A stretch of 64,000 nucleotides of DNA from Sabellastarte sp. h YS-2021 (GCA_964017235.1 OZ024934.1:85092706-85156705); one strand, 5' to 3'; counted from the stretch's first letter, positions 40,464-55,318 are shown. Notes: generated from the letters alone by a model not told the origin. A program made the numbers and translations.

Positions 40464-43400
40464 ATGTATTGGAAGTGCAGGTATCGAGGGGGTGATCATA
40501 TGGCACATCAGTCCAAAACCCCACTTAAACTTCATCAATCTGGCTCAGATTTTCACAGGAAACTCAGTTCATATCACACATTGATATTGTATTGGCTTGA
40601 CTTATTCAGGAAACCAATTAAAAATTTCAATTTTCCGGGGTTTGGGGCCAGGCTCAGCCCCCCTCAAATTAGGAAATATCAGTTATATCCTAATACAACC
40701 AATCTGAAGCTCTTCTTTAATGTTGCATATGTTTTAACAATAATTGAGGATATATTAGGCCCATTTGGAGCATTACATCTCTAAAAAAATTATTTCACCC
40801 ATATAGTGCTGTAAAAATGGTCAAAAATACATGTAAATTACACCAAACAAGTACCAAATGTTGGTCTATAATGCTGAAATTTGGCCAGAATATAAGGTGG
40901 CACATACTAAATCTGACTGAACCGGTTTTAAAATTACATCTGATATAACAGTACCTATAGTTTGGCAATATTGGCTTCAGCTGGCCCCAAATTCCCTTCT
41001 GTGGGGCTGCATTAAGATATACTTAAATTTGGCAAAGTAAGACAATTTTAAGGCTGAAAACCATATTGTTTGCTAGGGCTGGCGCCACTAAATGAGATTC
41101 CACAAGAATAATCCTTAAGAAATACATAACTGGTCCAAAATACATGTACTGGAAGTGCAGGTATCGAGGGGGTGATCATATGGCACATCAGTCCAAAACC
41201 CCACTTAAACTTCATCAATCTGGCTCAGATTTTCACTGGAAACTCAGTTCATATCACACATTGATATTGTATTGGCTTGACTTACTCAGGAAACCAATTA
41301 AAATTTTCAATTTTCCGGGGTTTGGGGCCAGGCTCAGCCCCTCTCAAATTAGGAAATATCAGGTATATCCTAATACAACCAATCTGAAGCTCTTCTTGAA
41401 TTTTGCATATGTTTTAACAATAATTGAGGATATATTAGGCCCATTTGGAGCATTACATCTCTGAAAATAAATTATTTCACCCATATAGTGCTGTAAAATG
41501 GTCAAAAATACATGTAAATTACACCAAACCAGTACCAAATTGTGGTCTATAATGCTGAAATTTGGCCAGAATATAAGGTGGCACATACTAAATCTGACTG
41601 AACCGGTTTTAAAATTACATCTGATATAACAGTACCTATAGTTTGGCAATATTGGCTTCAGCTGGCCCCAAATTCGCTTCTGTGGGGCTGCATTAAGATA
41701 TACTTAAATTTGGCAAAGTAAGACAATTTTAAGGCTGAAAACCATATTGTTTGCTAGGGCTGGCGCCACTAAATGAGATTCCACAAGAATATTCCTTAAG
41801 AAATACATAACTGGTCCAAAATACATGTATTGGAAGTGCAGGTATCGAGGGGGTGATCATATGGCACATCAGTCCAAAACCCCACTTAAACTTCATCAAT
41901 CTGGCTCAGATTTTCACAGGAAACTCAGTTCATATCACACATTGATATTGTATTGGCTTGACTTACTCAGGAAACCAATTAAAATTTTCAATTTTCCGGG
42001 GTTTGGGGCCAGGCTCAGCCCCTCTCAAATTAGGAAATATCAGGTATATCCTAATACAACCAATCTGAAGCTCTTCTTGAATTTTGCATATGTTTTAACA
42101 ATAATTGAGGATATATTAGGCCCATTTGGAGCATTACATCTCTGAAAATAAATTATATCACCCATATAGTGCTGTAAAAATGGTCAAAAATACATGTAAA
42201 TTACACCAAACCAGTACCAAATGTTGGTCTATAATGCTGAAATTTGGCCAGAATATAAGGTGGCACATACTAAATCTGACTGAACCGGTTTTAAAATTAC
42301 ATCTGATATAACAGTACCTATAGTTTGGCAATATTGGCTTCAGCTGGCTCCAAATTCGCTTCTGTGGGGCTGCATTAAGATATACTTAAATTTGGCAAAG
42401 TAAGACAATTTTAAGGCTGAAAACCATATTGTTTGCTAGAGCTGGCGCCACTAAATGAGATTCCACAAGAATATTCCTTAAGAAATACATAACTGGTCCA
42501 AAATACATGTATTGGAAGTGCAGGTATCGAGGGGGTGATCATATGGCACATCAGTCCAAAACCCCACTTAAACTTCATCAATCTGGCTCAGATTTTCACA
42601 GGAAACTCAGTTCATATCACACATTGATATTGTATTGGCTTGACTTATTCAGGAAACCAATTAAAAATTTCAATTTTCCGGGGTTTGGGGCCAGGCTCAG
42701 CCCCCCTCAAATTAGGAAATATCAGTTATATCCTAATACAACCAATCTGAAGCTCTTCTTGAATTTTGCATATGTTTTAACAATAATTGAGGATATATTA
42801 GGCCCATTTGGAGCATTACATCTCTGAAAATAAATTATATCACCCATATAGTGCTGTAAAAATGGTCAAAAATACATGTAAATTACACCAAACCAGTACC
42901 AAATGTTGGTCTATAATGCTGAAATTTGGCCAGAATATAAGGTGGCACATACTAAATCTGACTGAACTGGTTTTAAAATTACATCTGATATAACAGTACC
43001 TATAGTTTGGCAATATTGGCTTCAGCTGGCCCCAAATTCGCTTCTGTGGGGCTGCATTAAGATATACTTAAATTTGGCAAAGTAAGACAATTTTAAGGCT
43101 GAAAACCATATTGTTTGCTAGAGCTGGCGCCACTAAATGAGATTCCACAAGAATATTCCTTAAGAAATACATAACTGGTCCAAAATACATGTATTGGAAG
43201 TGCAGGTATCGAGGGGGTGATCATATGGCACATCAGTCCAAAACCCCACTTAAACTTCATCAATCTGGCTCAGATTTTCACAGGAAACTCAGTTCATATC
43301 ACACATTGATATTGTATTGGCTTGACTTATTCAGGAAACCAATTAAAAATTTCAATTTTCCGGGGTTTGGGGCCAGGCTCAGCCCCCCTCAAATTAGGAA

Positions 43401-46400
43401 ATATCAGTTATATCCTAATACAAGCAATCTGAAGCTCTTCTTTAATGTTGCATATGTTTTAACAATAATTGAGGATATATTAGGCCCATTTGGAGCATTA
43501 CATCTCTGAAAATAAATTATTTCACCCATATAGTGCTGTAAAATGGTCAAAAATACATGTAAATTACACCAAACCAGTACCAAATTGTGGTCTATAATGC
43601 TGAAATTTGGCCAGAATATAAGGTGGCACATACTAAATCTGACTGAACCGGTTTTAAAATTACATCTGATATAACAGTACCTATAGTTTGGCAATATTGG
43701 CTTCAGCTGGCCCCAAATTCGCTTCTGTGGGGCTGCATTAAGATATACTTAAATTTGGCAAAGTAAGACAATTTTAAGGCTGAAAACCATATTGTTTGCT
43801 ACAGCTGGCGCCACTAAATGAGATTCCACAAGAATATTCCTTAAGAAATACATAACTGGTCCAAAATACATGTATTGGAAGTGCAGGTATCGAGGGGGTG
43901 ATCATATGGCACATCAGTCCAAAACCCCACTTAAACTTCATCAATCTGGCTCAGATTTTCACAGGAAACTCAGTTCATATCACACATTGATATTGTATTG
44001 GCTTGACTTATTCAGGAAACCAATTAAAAATTTCAATTTTCCGGGGTTTGGGGCCAGGCTCAGCCCCCCTCAAATTAGGAAATATCAGTTATATCCTAAT
44101 ACAACCAATCTGAAGCTCTTCTTTAATGTTGCATATGTTTTAACAATAATTGAGGATATATTAAGCCCATTTGGAGCATTACATCTCTAAAAAAAATTAT
44201 TTCACCCATATAGTGCTGTAAAAATGGTCAAAAATACATGTAAATTACACCAAACAAGTACCAAATGTTGGTCTATAATGCTGAAATTTGGCCAGAATAT
44301 AAGGTGGCACATACTAAATCTGACTGAACCGGTTTTAAAATTACATCTGATATAACAGTACCTATAGTTTGGCAATATTGGCTTCAGCTGGCCCCAAATT
44401 CCCTTCTGTGGGGCCGCATTAAGATATACTTAAACTTGGCAAAGTAAGACAATTTTAAGGCTGAAAACCATATTGTTTGCTAGGGCTGGCGCCACTAAAT
44501 GAGATTCCACAAGAATATTCCTTAAGAAATACATAACTGGTCCAAAATACATGTATTGGAAGTGCAGGTATCGAGGGGGGAATCATATGGCACATCAGTC
44601 CAAACCCCACTTAAACTTCATCAATCTGGCTCAGATTTTCACAGGAAACTCAGTTCATATCACACATTGATATTGTATTGGCTTGACTTACTCAGGAAAC
44701 CAATTAAAATTTTCAATTTTCCGGGGTTTGGGGCCAGGCTCAGCCCCTCTCAAATTAGGAAATATCAGGTATATCCTAATACAACCAATCTGAAGCTCTT
44801 CTTGAATTTTGCATATGTTTTAACAATAATTGAGGATATATTAGGCCCATTTGGAGCATTACATCTCTGAAAATAAATTATATCACCCATATAGTGCTGT
44901 AAAAATGGTCAAAAATACATGTAAATTACACCAAACCAGTACCAAATGTTGGTCTATAATGCTGAAATTTGGCCAGAATATAAGGTGGCACATACTAAAT
45001 CTGACTGAACCGGTTTTAAAATTACATCTGATATAACAGTACCTATAGTTTGGCAATATTGGCTTCAGCTGGCTCCAAATTCGCTTCTGTGGGGCTGCAT
45101 TAAGATATACTTAAATTTGGCAAAGTAAGACAATTTTAAGGCTGAAAACCATATTGTTTGCTAGAGCTGGCGCCACTAAATGAGATTCCACAAGAATATT
45201 CCTTAAGAAATACATAACTGGTCCAAAATACATGTATTGGAAGTGCAGGTATCGAGGGGGTGATCATATGGCACATCAGTCCAAAACCCCACTTAAACTT
45301 CATCAATCTGGCTCAGATTTTCACAGGAAACTCAGTTCATATCACACATTGATATTGTATTGGCTTGACTTATTCAGGAAACCAATTAAAAATTTCAATT
45401 TTCCGGGGTTTGGGGCCAGGCTCAGCCCCCCTCAAATTAGGAAATATCAGTTATATCCTAATACAACCAATCTGAAGCTCTTCTTGAATTTTGCATATGT
45501 TTTAACAATAATTGAGGATATATTAGGCCCATTTGGAGCATTACATCTCTGAAAATAAATTATATCACCCATATAGTGCTGTAAAAATGGTCAAAAATAC
45601 ATGTAAATTACACCAAACCAGTACCAAATGTTGGTCTATAATGCTGAAATTTGGCCAGAATATAAGGTGGCACATACTAAATCTGACTGAACCGGTTTTA
45701 AAATTACATCTGATATAACAGTACCTATAGTTTGGCAATATTGGCTTCAGCTGGCCCCAAATTCGCTTCTGTGGGGCTGCATTAAGATATACTTAAATTT
45801 GGCAAAGTAAGACAATTTTAAGGCTGAAAACCATATTGTTTGCTAGAGCTGGCGCCACTAAATGAGATTCCACAAGAATATTCCTTAAGAAATACATAAC
45901 TGGTCCAAAATACATGTATTGGAAGTGCAGGTATCGAGGGGGTGATCATATGGCACATCAGTCCAAAACCCCACTTAAACTTCATCAATCTGGCTCAGAT
46001 TTTCACAGGAAACACAGTTCATATCACACATTGATATTGTATTGGCTTGACTTATTCAGGAAACCAATTAAAAATTTCAATTTTCCGGGGTTTGGGGCCA
46101 GGCTCAGCCCCCCTCAAATTAGGAAATATCAGTTATATCCTAATACAACCAATCTGAAGCTCTTCTTTAATGTTGCATATGTTTTAACAATAATTGAGGA
46201 TATATTAGGCCCATTTGGAGCATTACATCTCTAAAAAAATTATTTCACCCATATAGTGCTGTAAAAATGGTCAAAAATACATGTAAATTACACCAAACAA
46301 GTACCAAATGTTGGTCTATAATGCTGAAATTTGGCCAGAATATAAGGTGGCACATACTAAATCTGACTGAACCGGTTTTAAAATTACATCTGATATAACA

Positions 46401-49400
46401 GTACCTATAGTTTGGCAATATTGGCTTCAGCTGGCCCCAAATTCCCTTCTGTGGGGCTGCATTAAGATATACTTAAATTTGGCAAAGTAAGACAATTTTA
46501 AGGCTGAAAACCATATTGTTTGCTAGGGCTGGCGCCATTAAATGAGATTCCACAAGAATAATCCTTAAGAAATACATAACTGGTCCAAAATACATATACT
46601 GGAAGTGCTGGTATCGAGGGGGTGATCATATGGCACATCAGTCCAAAACCCCACTTAAACTTCATCAATCTGGCTCAGATTTTCACAGGAAACTCAGTTC
46701 ATATCACACATTGATATTGTATTGGCTTGACTTACTCAGGAAACCAATTAAAATTTTCAATTTTCCGGGGTTTGGGGCCAGGCTCAGCCCCCCTCAAATT
46801 AGGAAATATCAGGTATATCCTAATACAACCAATCTGAGGCTCTTCTTGAATTTTGCATATGTTTTAACAATAATTGAGGATATATTAGGCCCATTTGGAG
46901 CATTACATCTCTGAAAATAAATTATTTCACCCATATAGTGCTGTAAAATGGTCAAAAATACATGTAAATTACACCAAACCAGTACCAAATTGTGGTCTAT
47001 AATGCTGAAATTTGGCCAGAATATAAGGTGGCACATACTAAATCTGACTGAACCGGTTTTAAAATTACATCTGATATAACAGTACCTATAGTTTGGCAAT
47101 ATTGGCTTCAGCTGGCCCCAAATTCGCTTCTGTGGGGCTGCATTAAGATATACTTAAATTTGGCAAAGTAAGACAATTTTAAGGCTGAAAACCATATTGT
47201 TTGCTAGGGCTGGCGCCACTAAATGAGATTCCACAAGAATATTCCTTAAGAAATACATAACTGGTCCAAAATACATGTATTGGAAGTGCAGGTATCGAGG
47301 GGGTGATCATATGGCACATCAGTCCAAAACCCCACTTAAACTTCATCAATCTGGCTCAGATTTTCACAGGAAACTCAGTTCATATCACACATTGATATTG
47401 TATTGGCTTGACTTACTCAGGAAACCAATTAAAATTTTCAATTTTCCGGGGTTTGGGGCCAGGCTCAGCCCCTCTCAAATTAGGAAATATCAGGTATATC
47501 CTAATACAACCAATCTGAAGCTCTTCTTGAATTTTGCATATGTTTTAACAATAATTGAGGATATATTAGGCCCATTTGGAGCATTACATCTCTGAAAATA
47601 AATTATATCACCCATATAGTGCTGTAAAAATGGTCAAAAATACATGTAAATTACACCAAACCAGTACCAAATGTTGGTCTATAATGCTGAAATTTGGCCA
47701 GAATATAAGGTGGCACATACTAAATCTGACTGAACCGGTTTTAAAATTACATCTGATATAACAGTACCTATAGTTTGGCAATATTGGCTTCAGCTGGCTC
47801 CAAATTCGCTTCTGTGGGGCTGCATTAAGATATACTTAAATTTGGCAAAGTAAGACAATTTTAAGGCTGAAAACCATATTGTTTGCTAGAGCTGGCGCCA
47901 CTAAATGAGATTCCACAAGAATATTCCTTAAGAAATACATAACTGGTCCAAAATACATGTATTGGAAGTGCAGGTATCGAGGGGGTGATCATATGGCACA
48001 TCAGTCCAAAACCCCACTTAAACTTCATCAATCTGGCTCAGATTTTCACAGGAAACTCAGTTCATATCACACATTGATATTGTATTGGCTTGACTTATTC
48101 AGGAAACCAATTAAAAATTTCAATTTTCCGGGGTTTGGGGCCAGGCTCAGCCCCCCTCAAATTAGGAAATATCAGTTATATCCTAATACAACCAATCTGA
48201 AGCTCTTCTTTAATGTTGCATATGTTTTAACAATAATTGAGGATATATTAAGCCCATTTGGAGCATTACATCTCTAAAAAAAAATTATTTCACCCATATA
48301 GTGCTGTAAAAATGGTCAAAAATACATGTAAATTACACCAAACAAGTACCAAATGTTGGTCTATAATGCTGAAATTTGGCCAGAATATAAGGTGGCACAT
48401 ACTAAATCTGACTGAACCGGTTTTAAAATTACATCTGATATAACAGTACCTATAGTTTGGCAATATTGGCTTCAGCTGGCCCCAAATTCCCTTCTGTGGG
48501 GCCGCATTAAGATATACTTAAATTTGGCAAAGTAAGACAATTTTAAGGCTGAAAACCATATTGTTTGCTAGGGCTGGCGCCACTAAATGAGATTCCACAA
48601 GAATATTCCTTAAGAAATACATAACTGGTCCAAAATACATGTATTGGAAGTGCAGGTATCGAGGGGGTGATCATATGGCACATCAGTCCAAAACCCCACT
48701 TAAACTTCATCAATCTGGCTCAGATTTTCACAGGAAACTCAGTTCATATCACACATTGATATTGTATTGGCTTGACTTATTCAGGAAACCAATTAAAAAT
48801 TTCAATTTTCCGGGGTTTGGGGCCAGGCTCAGCCCCCCTAAAATTAGGAAATATCAGTTATATCCTAATACAACCAATCTGAAGCTCTTCTTTAATGTTG
48901 CATATGTTTTAACAATAATTGAGGATATATTAGGCCCATTTGGAGCATTACATCTCTAAAAAAAATTATTTCACCCATATAGTGCTGTAAAAATGGTCAA
49001 AAATACATGTAAATTACACCAAACAAGTACCAAATGTTGGTCTATAATGCTGAAATTTGGCCAGAATATAAGGTGGCACATACTAAATCTGAATGAACCG
49101 GTTTTAAAATTACATCTGATATAACAGTACCTATAGTTTGGCAATATTGGCTTCAGCTGGCCCCAAATTCCCTTCTGTGGGGCCGCATTAAGATATACTT
49201 AAATTTGGCAAAGGAAGACAATTTTAAGGCTGAAAACCATATTGTTTGCTAGGGCTGGCGCCACTAAATGAGATTCCACAAGAATATTCCTTAAGAAATA
49301 CATAACTGGTCCAAAATACATGTATTGGAAGTGCAGGTATCGAGGGGGTGATCATATGGCACATCAGTCCAAAACCCCACTTAAACTTCATCAATCTGGC

Positions 49401-50590
49401 TCAGATTTTCACAGGAAACTCAGTTCATATCACACATTGATATTGTATTGGCTTGACTTACTCAGGAAACCAATTAAAATTTTCAATTTTCCGGGGTTTG
49501 GGGCCAGGCTCAGCCCCTCTCAAATTAGGAAATATCAGGTATATCCTAATACAACCAATCTGAAGCTCTTCTTGAATTTTGCATATGTTTTAACAATAAT
49601 TGAGGATATATTAGGCCCATTTGGAGCATTACATCTCTGAAAATAAATTATATCACCCATATAGTGCTGTAAAAATGGTCAAAAATACATGTAAATTACA
49701 CCAAACCAGTACCAAATGTTGGTCTATAATGCTGAAATTTGGCCAGAATATAAGGTGGCACATACTAAATCTGACTGAACCGGTTTTAAAATTACATCTG
49801 ATATAACAGTACCTATAGTTTGGCAATATTGGCTTCAGCTGGCCCCAAATTCGCTTCTGTGGGGCTGCATTAAGATATACTTAAATTTGGCAAAGTAAGA
49901 CAATTTTAAGGCTGAAAACCATATTGTTTGCTAGAGCTGGCGCCACTAAATGAGATTCCACAAGAATATTCCTTAAGAAATACATAACTGGTCCAAAATA
50001 CATGTATTGGAAGTGCAGGTATCGAGGGGGTGATCATATGGCACATCAGTCCAAAACCCCACTTAAACTTCATCAATCTGGCTCAGATTTTCACAGGAAA
50101 CTCAGTTCATATCACACATTGATATTGTATTGGCTTGACTTATTCAGGAAACCAATTAAAAATTTCAATTTTCCGGGGTTTGGGGCCAGGCTCAGCCCCC
50201 CTCAAATTAGGAAATATCAGTTATATCCTAATACAAGCAATCTGAAGCTCTTCTTTAATGTTGCATATGTTTTAACAATAATTGAGGATATATTAGGCCC
50301 ATTTGGAGCATTACATCTCTGAAAATAAATTATTTCACCCATATAGTGCTGTAAAATGGTCAAAAATACATGTAAATTACACCAAACCAGTACCAAATTG
50401 TGGTCTATAATGCTGAAATTTGGCCAGAATATAAGGTGGCACATACTAAATCTGACTGAACCGGTTTTAAAATTACATCTGATATAACAGTACCTATAGT
50501 TTGGCAATATTGGCTTCAGCTGGCCCCAAATTCGCTTCTGTGGGGCTGCATTAAGATATACTTAAATTTGGCAAAGTAAGACAATTTTAA
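38485..50590 (+). repeat. Eighteen-unit stretch, copy 2 of 22-unit repeat (M57-M74)
   Basis: Units M61-M74 start at 41144, 41825, 42507, 43189, 43870, 44551, 45232, 45914, 46594, 47275, 47957, 48639, 49320 and 50002. Order is Aw-Bs-Am-B-Aw-As-B/A-Bn-Bs-Am-B/A-Bh-Ar-As-Bs-Bk-As-Bn. The correspondence ends near 50590, where M53 and M75 differ in type. Private differences from copy 1 include gcccctctc in M61, gaactgg after M63, gtgctgg in M69 and cccctaaaatt in M72. Confidence 0.82.
44551..45913 (+). repeat. Exchange patch M66-M67 (Am/As chimera and B/A unit)
   Basis: M66 begins as Am (G6AA, gtccaaacccc near 44600) and becomes As (gcccctctc near 44735, then atatcaccc and gctccaaattcg). M67 copies the M63 chimera. 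In the other 22-unit copy the matching units are plain Am (M44) and B (M45). An out-of-register exchange with M62-M63 would produce this. Confidence 0.7.
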
Positions 50591-51230
50591 GGCTGAAAAC
50601 CATATTGTTTGCTAGAGCTGGCGCCACTAAATGAGATTCCACAAGAATATTCCTTAAGAAATACATAACTGGTCCAAAATACATGTATTGGAAGTGCAGG
50701 TATCGAGGGGGTGATCATATGGCACATCAGTCCAAAACCCCACTTAAACTTCATCAATCTGGCTCAGATTTTCACAGGAAACTCAGTTCATATCACACAT
50801 TGATATTGTATTGGCTTGACTTATTCAGGAAACCAATTAAAAATTTCAATTTTCCGGGGTTTGGGGCCAGGCTCAGCCCCCCTCAAATTAGGAAATATCA
50901 GTTATATCCTAATACAACCAATCTGAAGCTCTTCTTTAATGTTGCATATGTTTTAACAATAATTGAGGATATATTAAGCCCATTTGGAGCATTACATCTC
51001 TAAAAAAAAATTATTTCACCCATATAGTGCTGTAAAAATGGTCAAAAATACATGTAAATTACACCAAACAAGTACCAAATGTTGGTCTATAATGCTGAAA
51101 TTTGGCCAGAATATAAGGTGGCACATACTAAATCTGACTGAACCGGTTTTAAAATTACATCTGATATAACAGTACCTATAGTTTGGCAATATTGGCTTCA
51201 GCTGGCCCCAAATTCCCTTCTGTGGGGCTG
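47970..51230 (+). repeat. Six-unit repeat, copy 1 (M71-M75)
   Basis: Order Bs-Bk-As-Bn-Bs, repeated 4088 bp later at M77-M81 with M76 (Aw) between the copies. Shared marks are cccctaaaatt in M72/M78, ctgaatgaacc and caaaggaag after them, and acaagcaat in M74/M80. The copies part near 51230/55318 (ggggctgc against ggggccgc). Confidence 0.82.
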
Positions 51231-52057
51231 CATTAAGATATACTTAAATTTGGCAAAGTAAGACAATTTTAAGGCTGAAAACCATATTGTTTGCTAGGGC
51301 TGGCGCCACTAAATGAGATTCCACAAGAATAATCCTTAAGAAATACATAACTGGTCCAAAATACATGTATTGGAAGTGCAGGTATCGAGGGGGTGATCAT
51401 ATGGCACATCAGTCCAAAACCCCACTTAAACTTCATCAATCTGGCTCAGATTTTCACTGGAAACTAAGTTCATATCACACATTGATATTGTATTGGCTTG
51501 ACTTACTCAGGAAACCAATTAAAATTTTCAATTTTCCGGGGTTTGGGGCCAGGCTCAGCCCCCCTCAAATTAGGAAATATCAGGTATATCCTAATACAAC
51601 CAATCTGAAGCTCTTCTTGAATTTTGCATATGTTTTAACAATAATTGAGGATATATTAGGCCCATTTGGAGCATTACATCTCTGAAAATAAATTATTTCA
51701 CCCATATAGTGCTGTAAAATGGTCAAAAATACATGTAAATTACACCAAACCAGTACCAAATTGTGGTCTATAATGCTGAAATTTGGCCAGAATATAAGGT
51801 GGCACATACTAAATCTGACTGAACCGGTTTTAAAATTACATCTGATATAACAGTACCTATAGTTTGGCAATATTGGCTTCAGCTGGCCCCAAATTTGCTT
51901 CTGTGGGGCTGCATTAAGATATACTTAAATTTGGCAAAGTAAGACAATTTTAAGGCTGAAAACCATATTGTTTGCTAGGGCTGGCGCCACTAAATGAGAT
52001 TCCACAAGAATATTCCTTAAGAAATACATAACTGGTCCAAAATATATGTATTGGAAG

Positions 52058-55000
52058 TGCAGGTATCGAGGGGGTGATCATATGGCACATCAGTCCAAAA
52101 CCCCACTTAAACTTCATCAATCTGGCTCAGATTTTCACAGGAAACTCAGTTCATATCACACATTGATATTGTATTGGCTTGACTTATTCAGGAAACCAAT
52201 TAAAAATTTCAATTTTCCGGGGTTTGGGGCCAGGCTCAGCCCCCCTCAAATTAGGAAATATCAGTTATATCCTAATACAACCAATCTTAAGCTCTTCTTT
52301 AATGTTGCATATGTTTTAACAATAATTGAGGATATATTAAGCCCATTTGGAGCATTACATCTCTAAAAAAAATTATTTCACCCATATAGTGCTGTAAAAA
52401 TGGTCAAAAATACATGTAAATTACACCAAACAAGTACCAAATGTTGGTCTATAATGCTGAAATTTGGCCAGAATATAAGGTGGCACATACTAAATCTGAC
52501 TGAACCGGTTTTAAAATTACATCTGATATAACAGTACCTATAGTTTGGCAATATTGGCTTCAGCTGGCCCCAAATTCCCTTCTGTGGGGCCGCATTAAGA
52601 TATACTTAAATTTGGCAAAGTAAGACAATTTTAAGGCTGAAAACCATATTGTTTGCTAGGGCTGGCGCCACTAAATGAGATTCCACAAGAATATTCCTTA
52701 AGAAATACATAACTGGTCCAAAATACATGTATTGGAAGTGCAGGTATCGAGGGGGTGATCATATGGCACATCAGTCCAAAACCCCACTTAAACTTCATCA
52801 ATCTGGCTCAGATTTTCACAGGAAACTCAGTTCATATCACACATTGATATTGTATTGGCTTGACTTATTCAGGAAACCAATTAAAAATTTCAATTTTCCG
52901 GGGTTTGGGGCCAGGCTCAGCCCCCCTAAAATTAGGAAATATCAGTTATATCCTAATACAACCAATCTGAAGCTCTTCTTTAATGTTGCATATGTTTTAA
53001 CAATAATTGAGGATATATTAGGCCCATTTGGAGCATTACATCTCTAAAAAAAATTATTTCACCCATATAGTGCTGTAAAAATGGTCAAAAATACATGTAA
53101 ATTACACCAAACAAGTACCAAATGTTGGTCTATAATGCTGAAATTTGGCCAGAATATAAGGTGGCACATACTAAATCTGAATGAACCGGTTTTAAAATTA
53201 CATCTGATATAACAGTACCTATAGTTTGGCAATATTGGCTTCAGCTGGCCCCAAATTCCCTTCTGTGGGGCCGCATTAAGATATACTTAAATTTGGCAAA
53301 GGAAGACAATTTTAAGGCTGAAAACCATATTGTTTGCTAGGGCTGGCGCCACTAAATGAGATTCCACAAGAATATTCCTTAAGAAATACATAACTGGTCC
53401 AAAATACATGTATTGGAAGTGCAGGTATCGAGGGGGTGATCATATGGCACATCAGTCCAAAACCCCACTTAAACTTCATCAATCTGGCTCAGATTTTCAC
53501 AGGAAACTCAGTTCATATCACACATTGATATTGTATTGGCTTGACTTACTCAGGAAACCAATTAAAATTTTCAATTTTCCGGGGTTTGGGGCCAGGCTCA
53601 GCCCCTCTCAAATTAGGAAATATCAGGTATATCCTAATACAACCAATCTGAAGCTCTTCTTGAATTTTGCATATGTTTTAACAATAATTGAGGATATATT
53701 AGGCCCATTTGGAGCATTACATCTCTGAAAATAAATTATATCACCCATATAGTGCTGTAAAAATGGTCAAAAATACATGTAAATTACACCAAACCAGTAC
53801 CAAATGTTGGTCTATAATGCTGAAATTTGGCCAGAATATAAGGTGGCACATACTAAATCTGACTGAACCGGTTTTAAAATTACATCTGATATAACAGTAC
53901 CTATAGTTTGGCAATATTGGCTTCAGCTGGCCCCAAATTCGCTTCTGTGGGGCTGCATTAAGATATACTTAAATTTGGCAAAGTAAGACAATTTTAAGGC
54001 TGAAAACCATATTGTTTGCTAGAGCTGGCGCCACTAAATGAGATTCCACAAGAATATTCCTTAAGAAATACATAACTGGTCCAAAATACATGTATTGGAA
54101 GTGCAGGTATCGAGGGGGTGATCATATGGCACATCAGTCCAAAACCCCACTTAAACTTCATCAATCTGGCTCAGATTTTCACAGGAAACTCAGTTCATAT
54201 CACACATTGATATTGTATTGGCTTGACTTATTCAGGAAACCAATTAAAAATTTCAATTTTCCGGGGTTTGGGGCCAGGCTCAGCCCCCCTCAAATTAGGA
54301 AATATCAGTTATATCCTAATACAAGCAATCTGAAGCTCTTCTTTAATGTTGCATATGTTTTAACAATAATTGAGGATATATTAGGCCCATTTGGAGCATT
54401 ACATCTCTGAAAATAAATTATTTCACCCATATAGTGCTGTAAAATGGTCAAAAATACATGTAAATTACACCAAACCAGTACCAAATTGTGGTCTATAATG
54501 CTGAAATTTGGCCAGAATATAAGGTGGCACATACTAAATCTGACTGAACCGGTTTTAAAATTACATCTGATATAACAGTACCTATAGTTTGGCAATATTG
54601 GCTTCAGCTGGCCCCAAATTCGCTTCTGTGGGGCTGCATTAAGATATACTTAAATTTGGCAAAGTAAGACAATTTTAAGGCTGAAAACCATATTGTTTGC
54701 TAGAGCTGGCGCCACTAAATGAGATTCCACAAGAATATTCCTTAAGAAATACATAACTGGTCCAAAATACATGTATTGGAAGTGCAGGTATCGAGGGGGT
54801 GATCATATGGCACATCAGTCCAAAACCCCACTTAAACTTCATCAATCTGGCTCAGATTTTCACAGGAAACTCAGTTCATATCACACATTGATATTGTATT
54901 GGCTTGACTTATTCAGGAAACCAATTAAAAATTTCAATTTTCCGGGGTTTGGGGCCAGGCTCAGCCCCCCTCAAATTAGGAAATATCAGTTATATCCTAA

Positions 55001-55318
55001 TACAACCAATCTGAAGCTCTTCTTTAATGTTGCATATGTTTTAACAATAATTGAGGATATATTAAGCCCATTTGGAGCATTACATCTCTAAAAAAAAATT
55101 ATTTCACCCATATAGTGCTGTAAAAATGGTCAAAAATACATGTAAATTACACCAAACAAGTACCAAATGTTGGTCTATAATGCTGAAATTTGGCCAGAAT
55201 ATAAGGTGGCACATACTAAATCTGACTGAACCGGTTTTAAAATTACATCTGATATAACAGTACCTATAGTTTGGCAATATTGGCTTCAGCTGGCCCCAAA
55301 TTCCCTTCTGTGGGGCCG
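52058..55318 (+). repeat. Six-unit repeat, copy 2 (M77-M81)
   Basis: Units start at 52046, 52727, 53408, 54090 and 54771 and match M71-M75 at 4088 bp. M77 has private aatatatgtattgg and caatcttaagc. The block overlaps the start of the seven-unit repeat, so it is part of two nested duplications. Confidence 0.82.
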
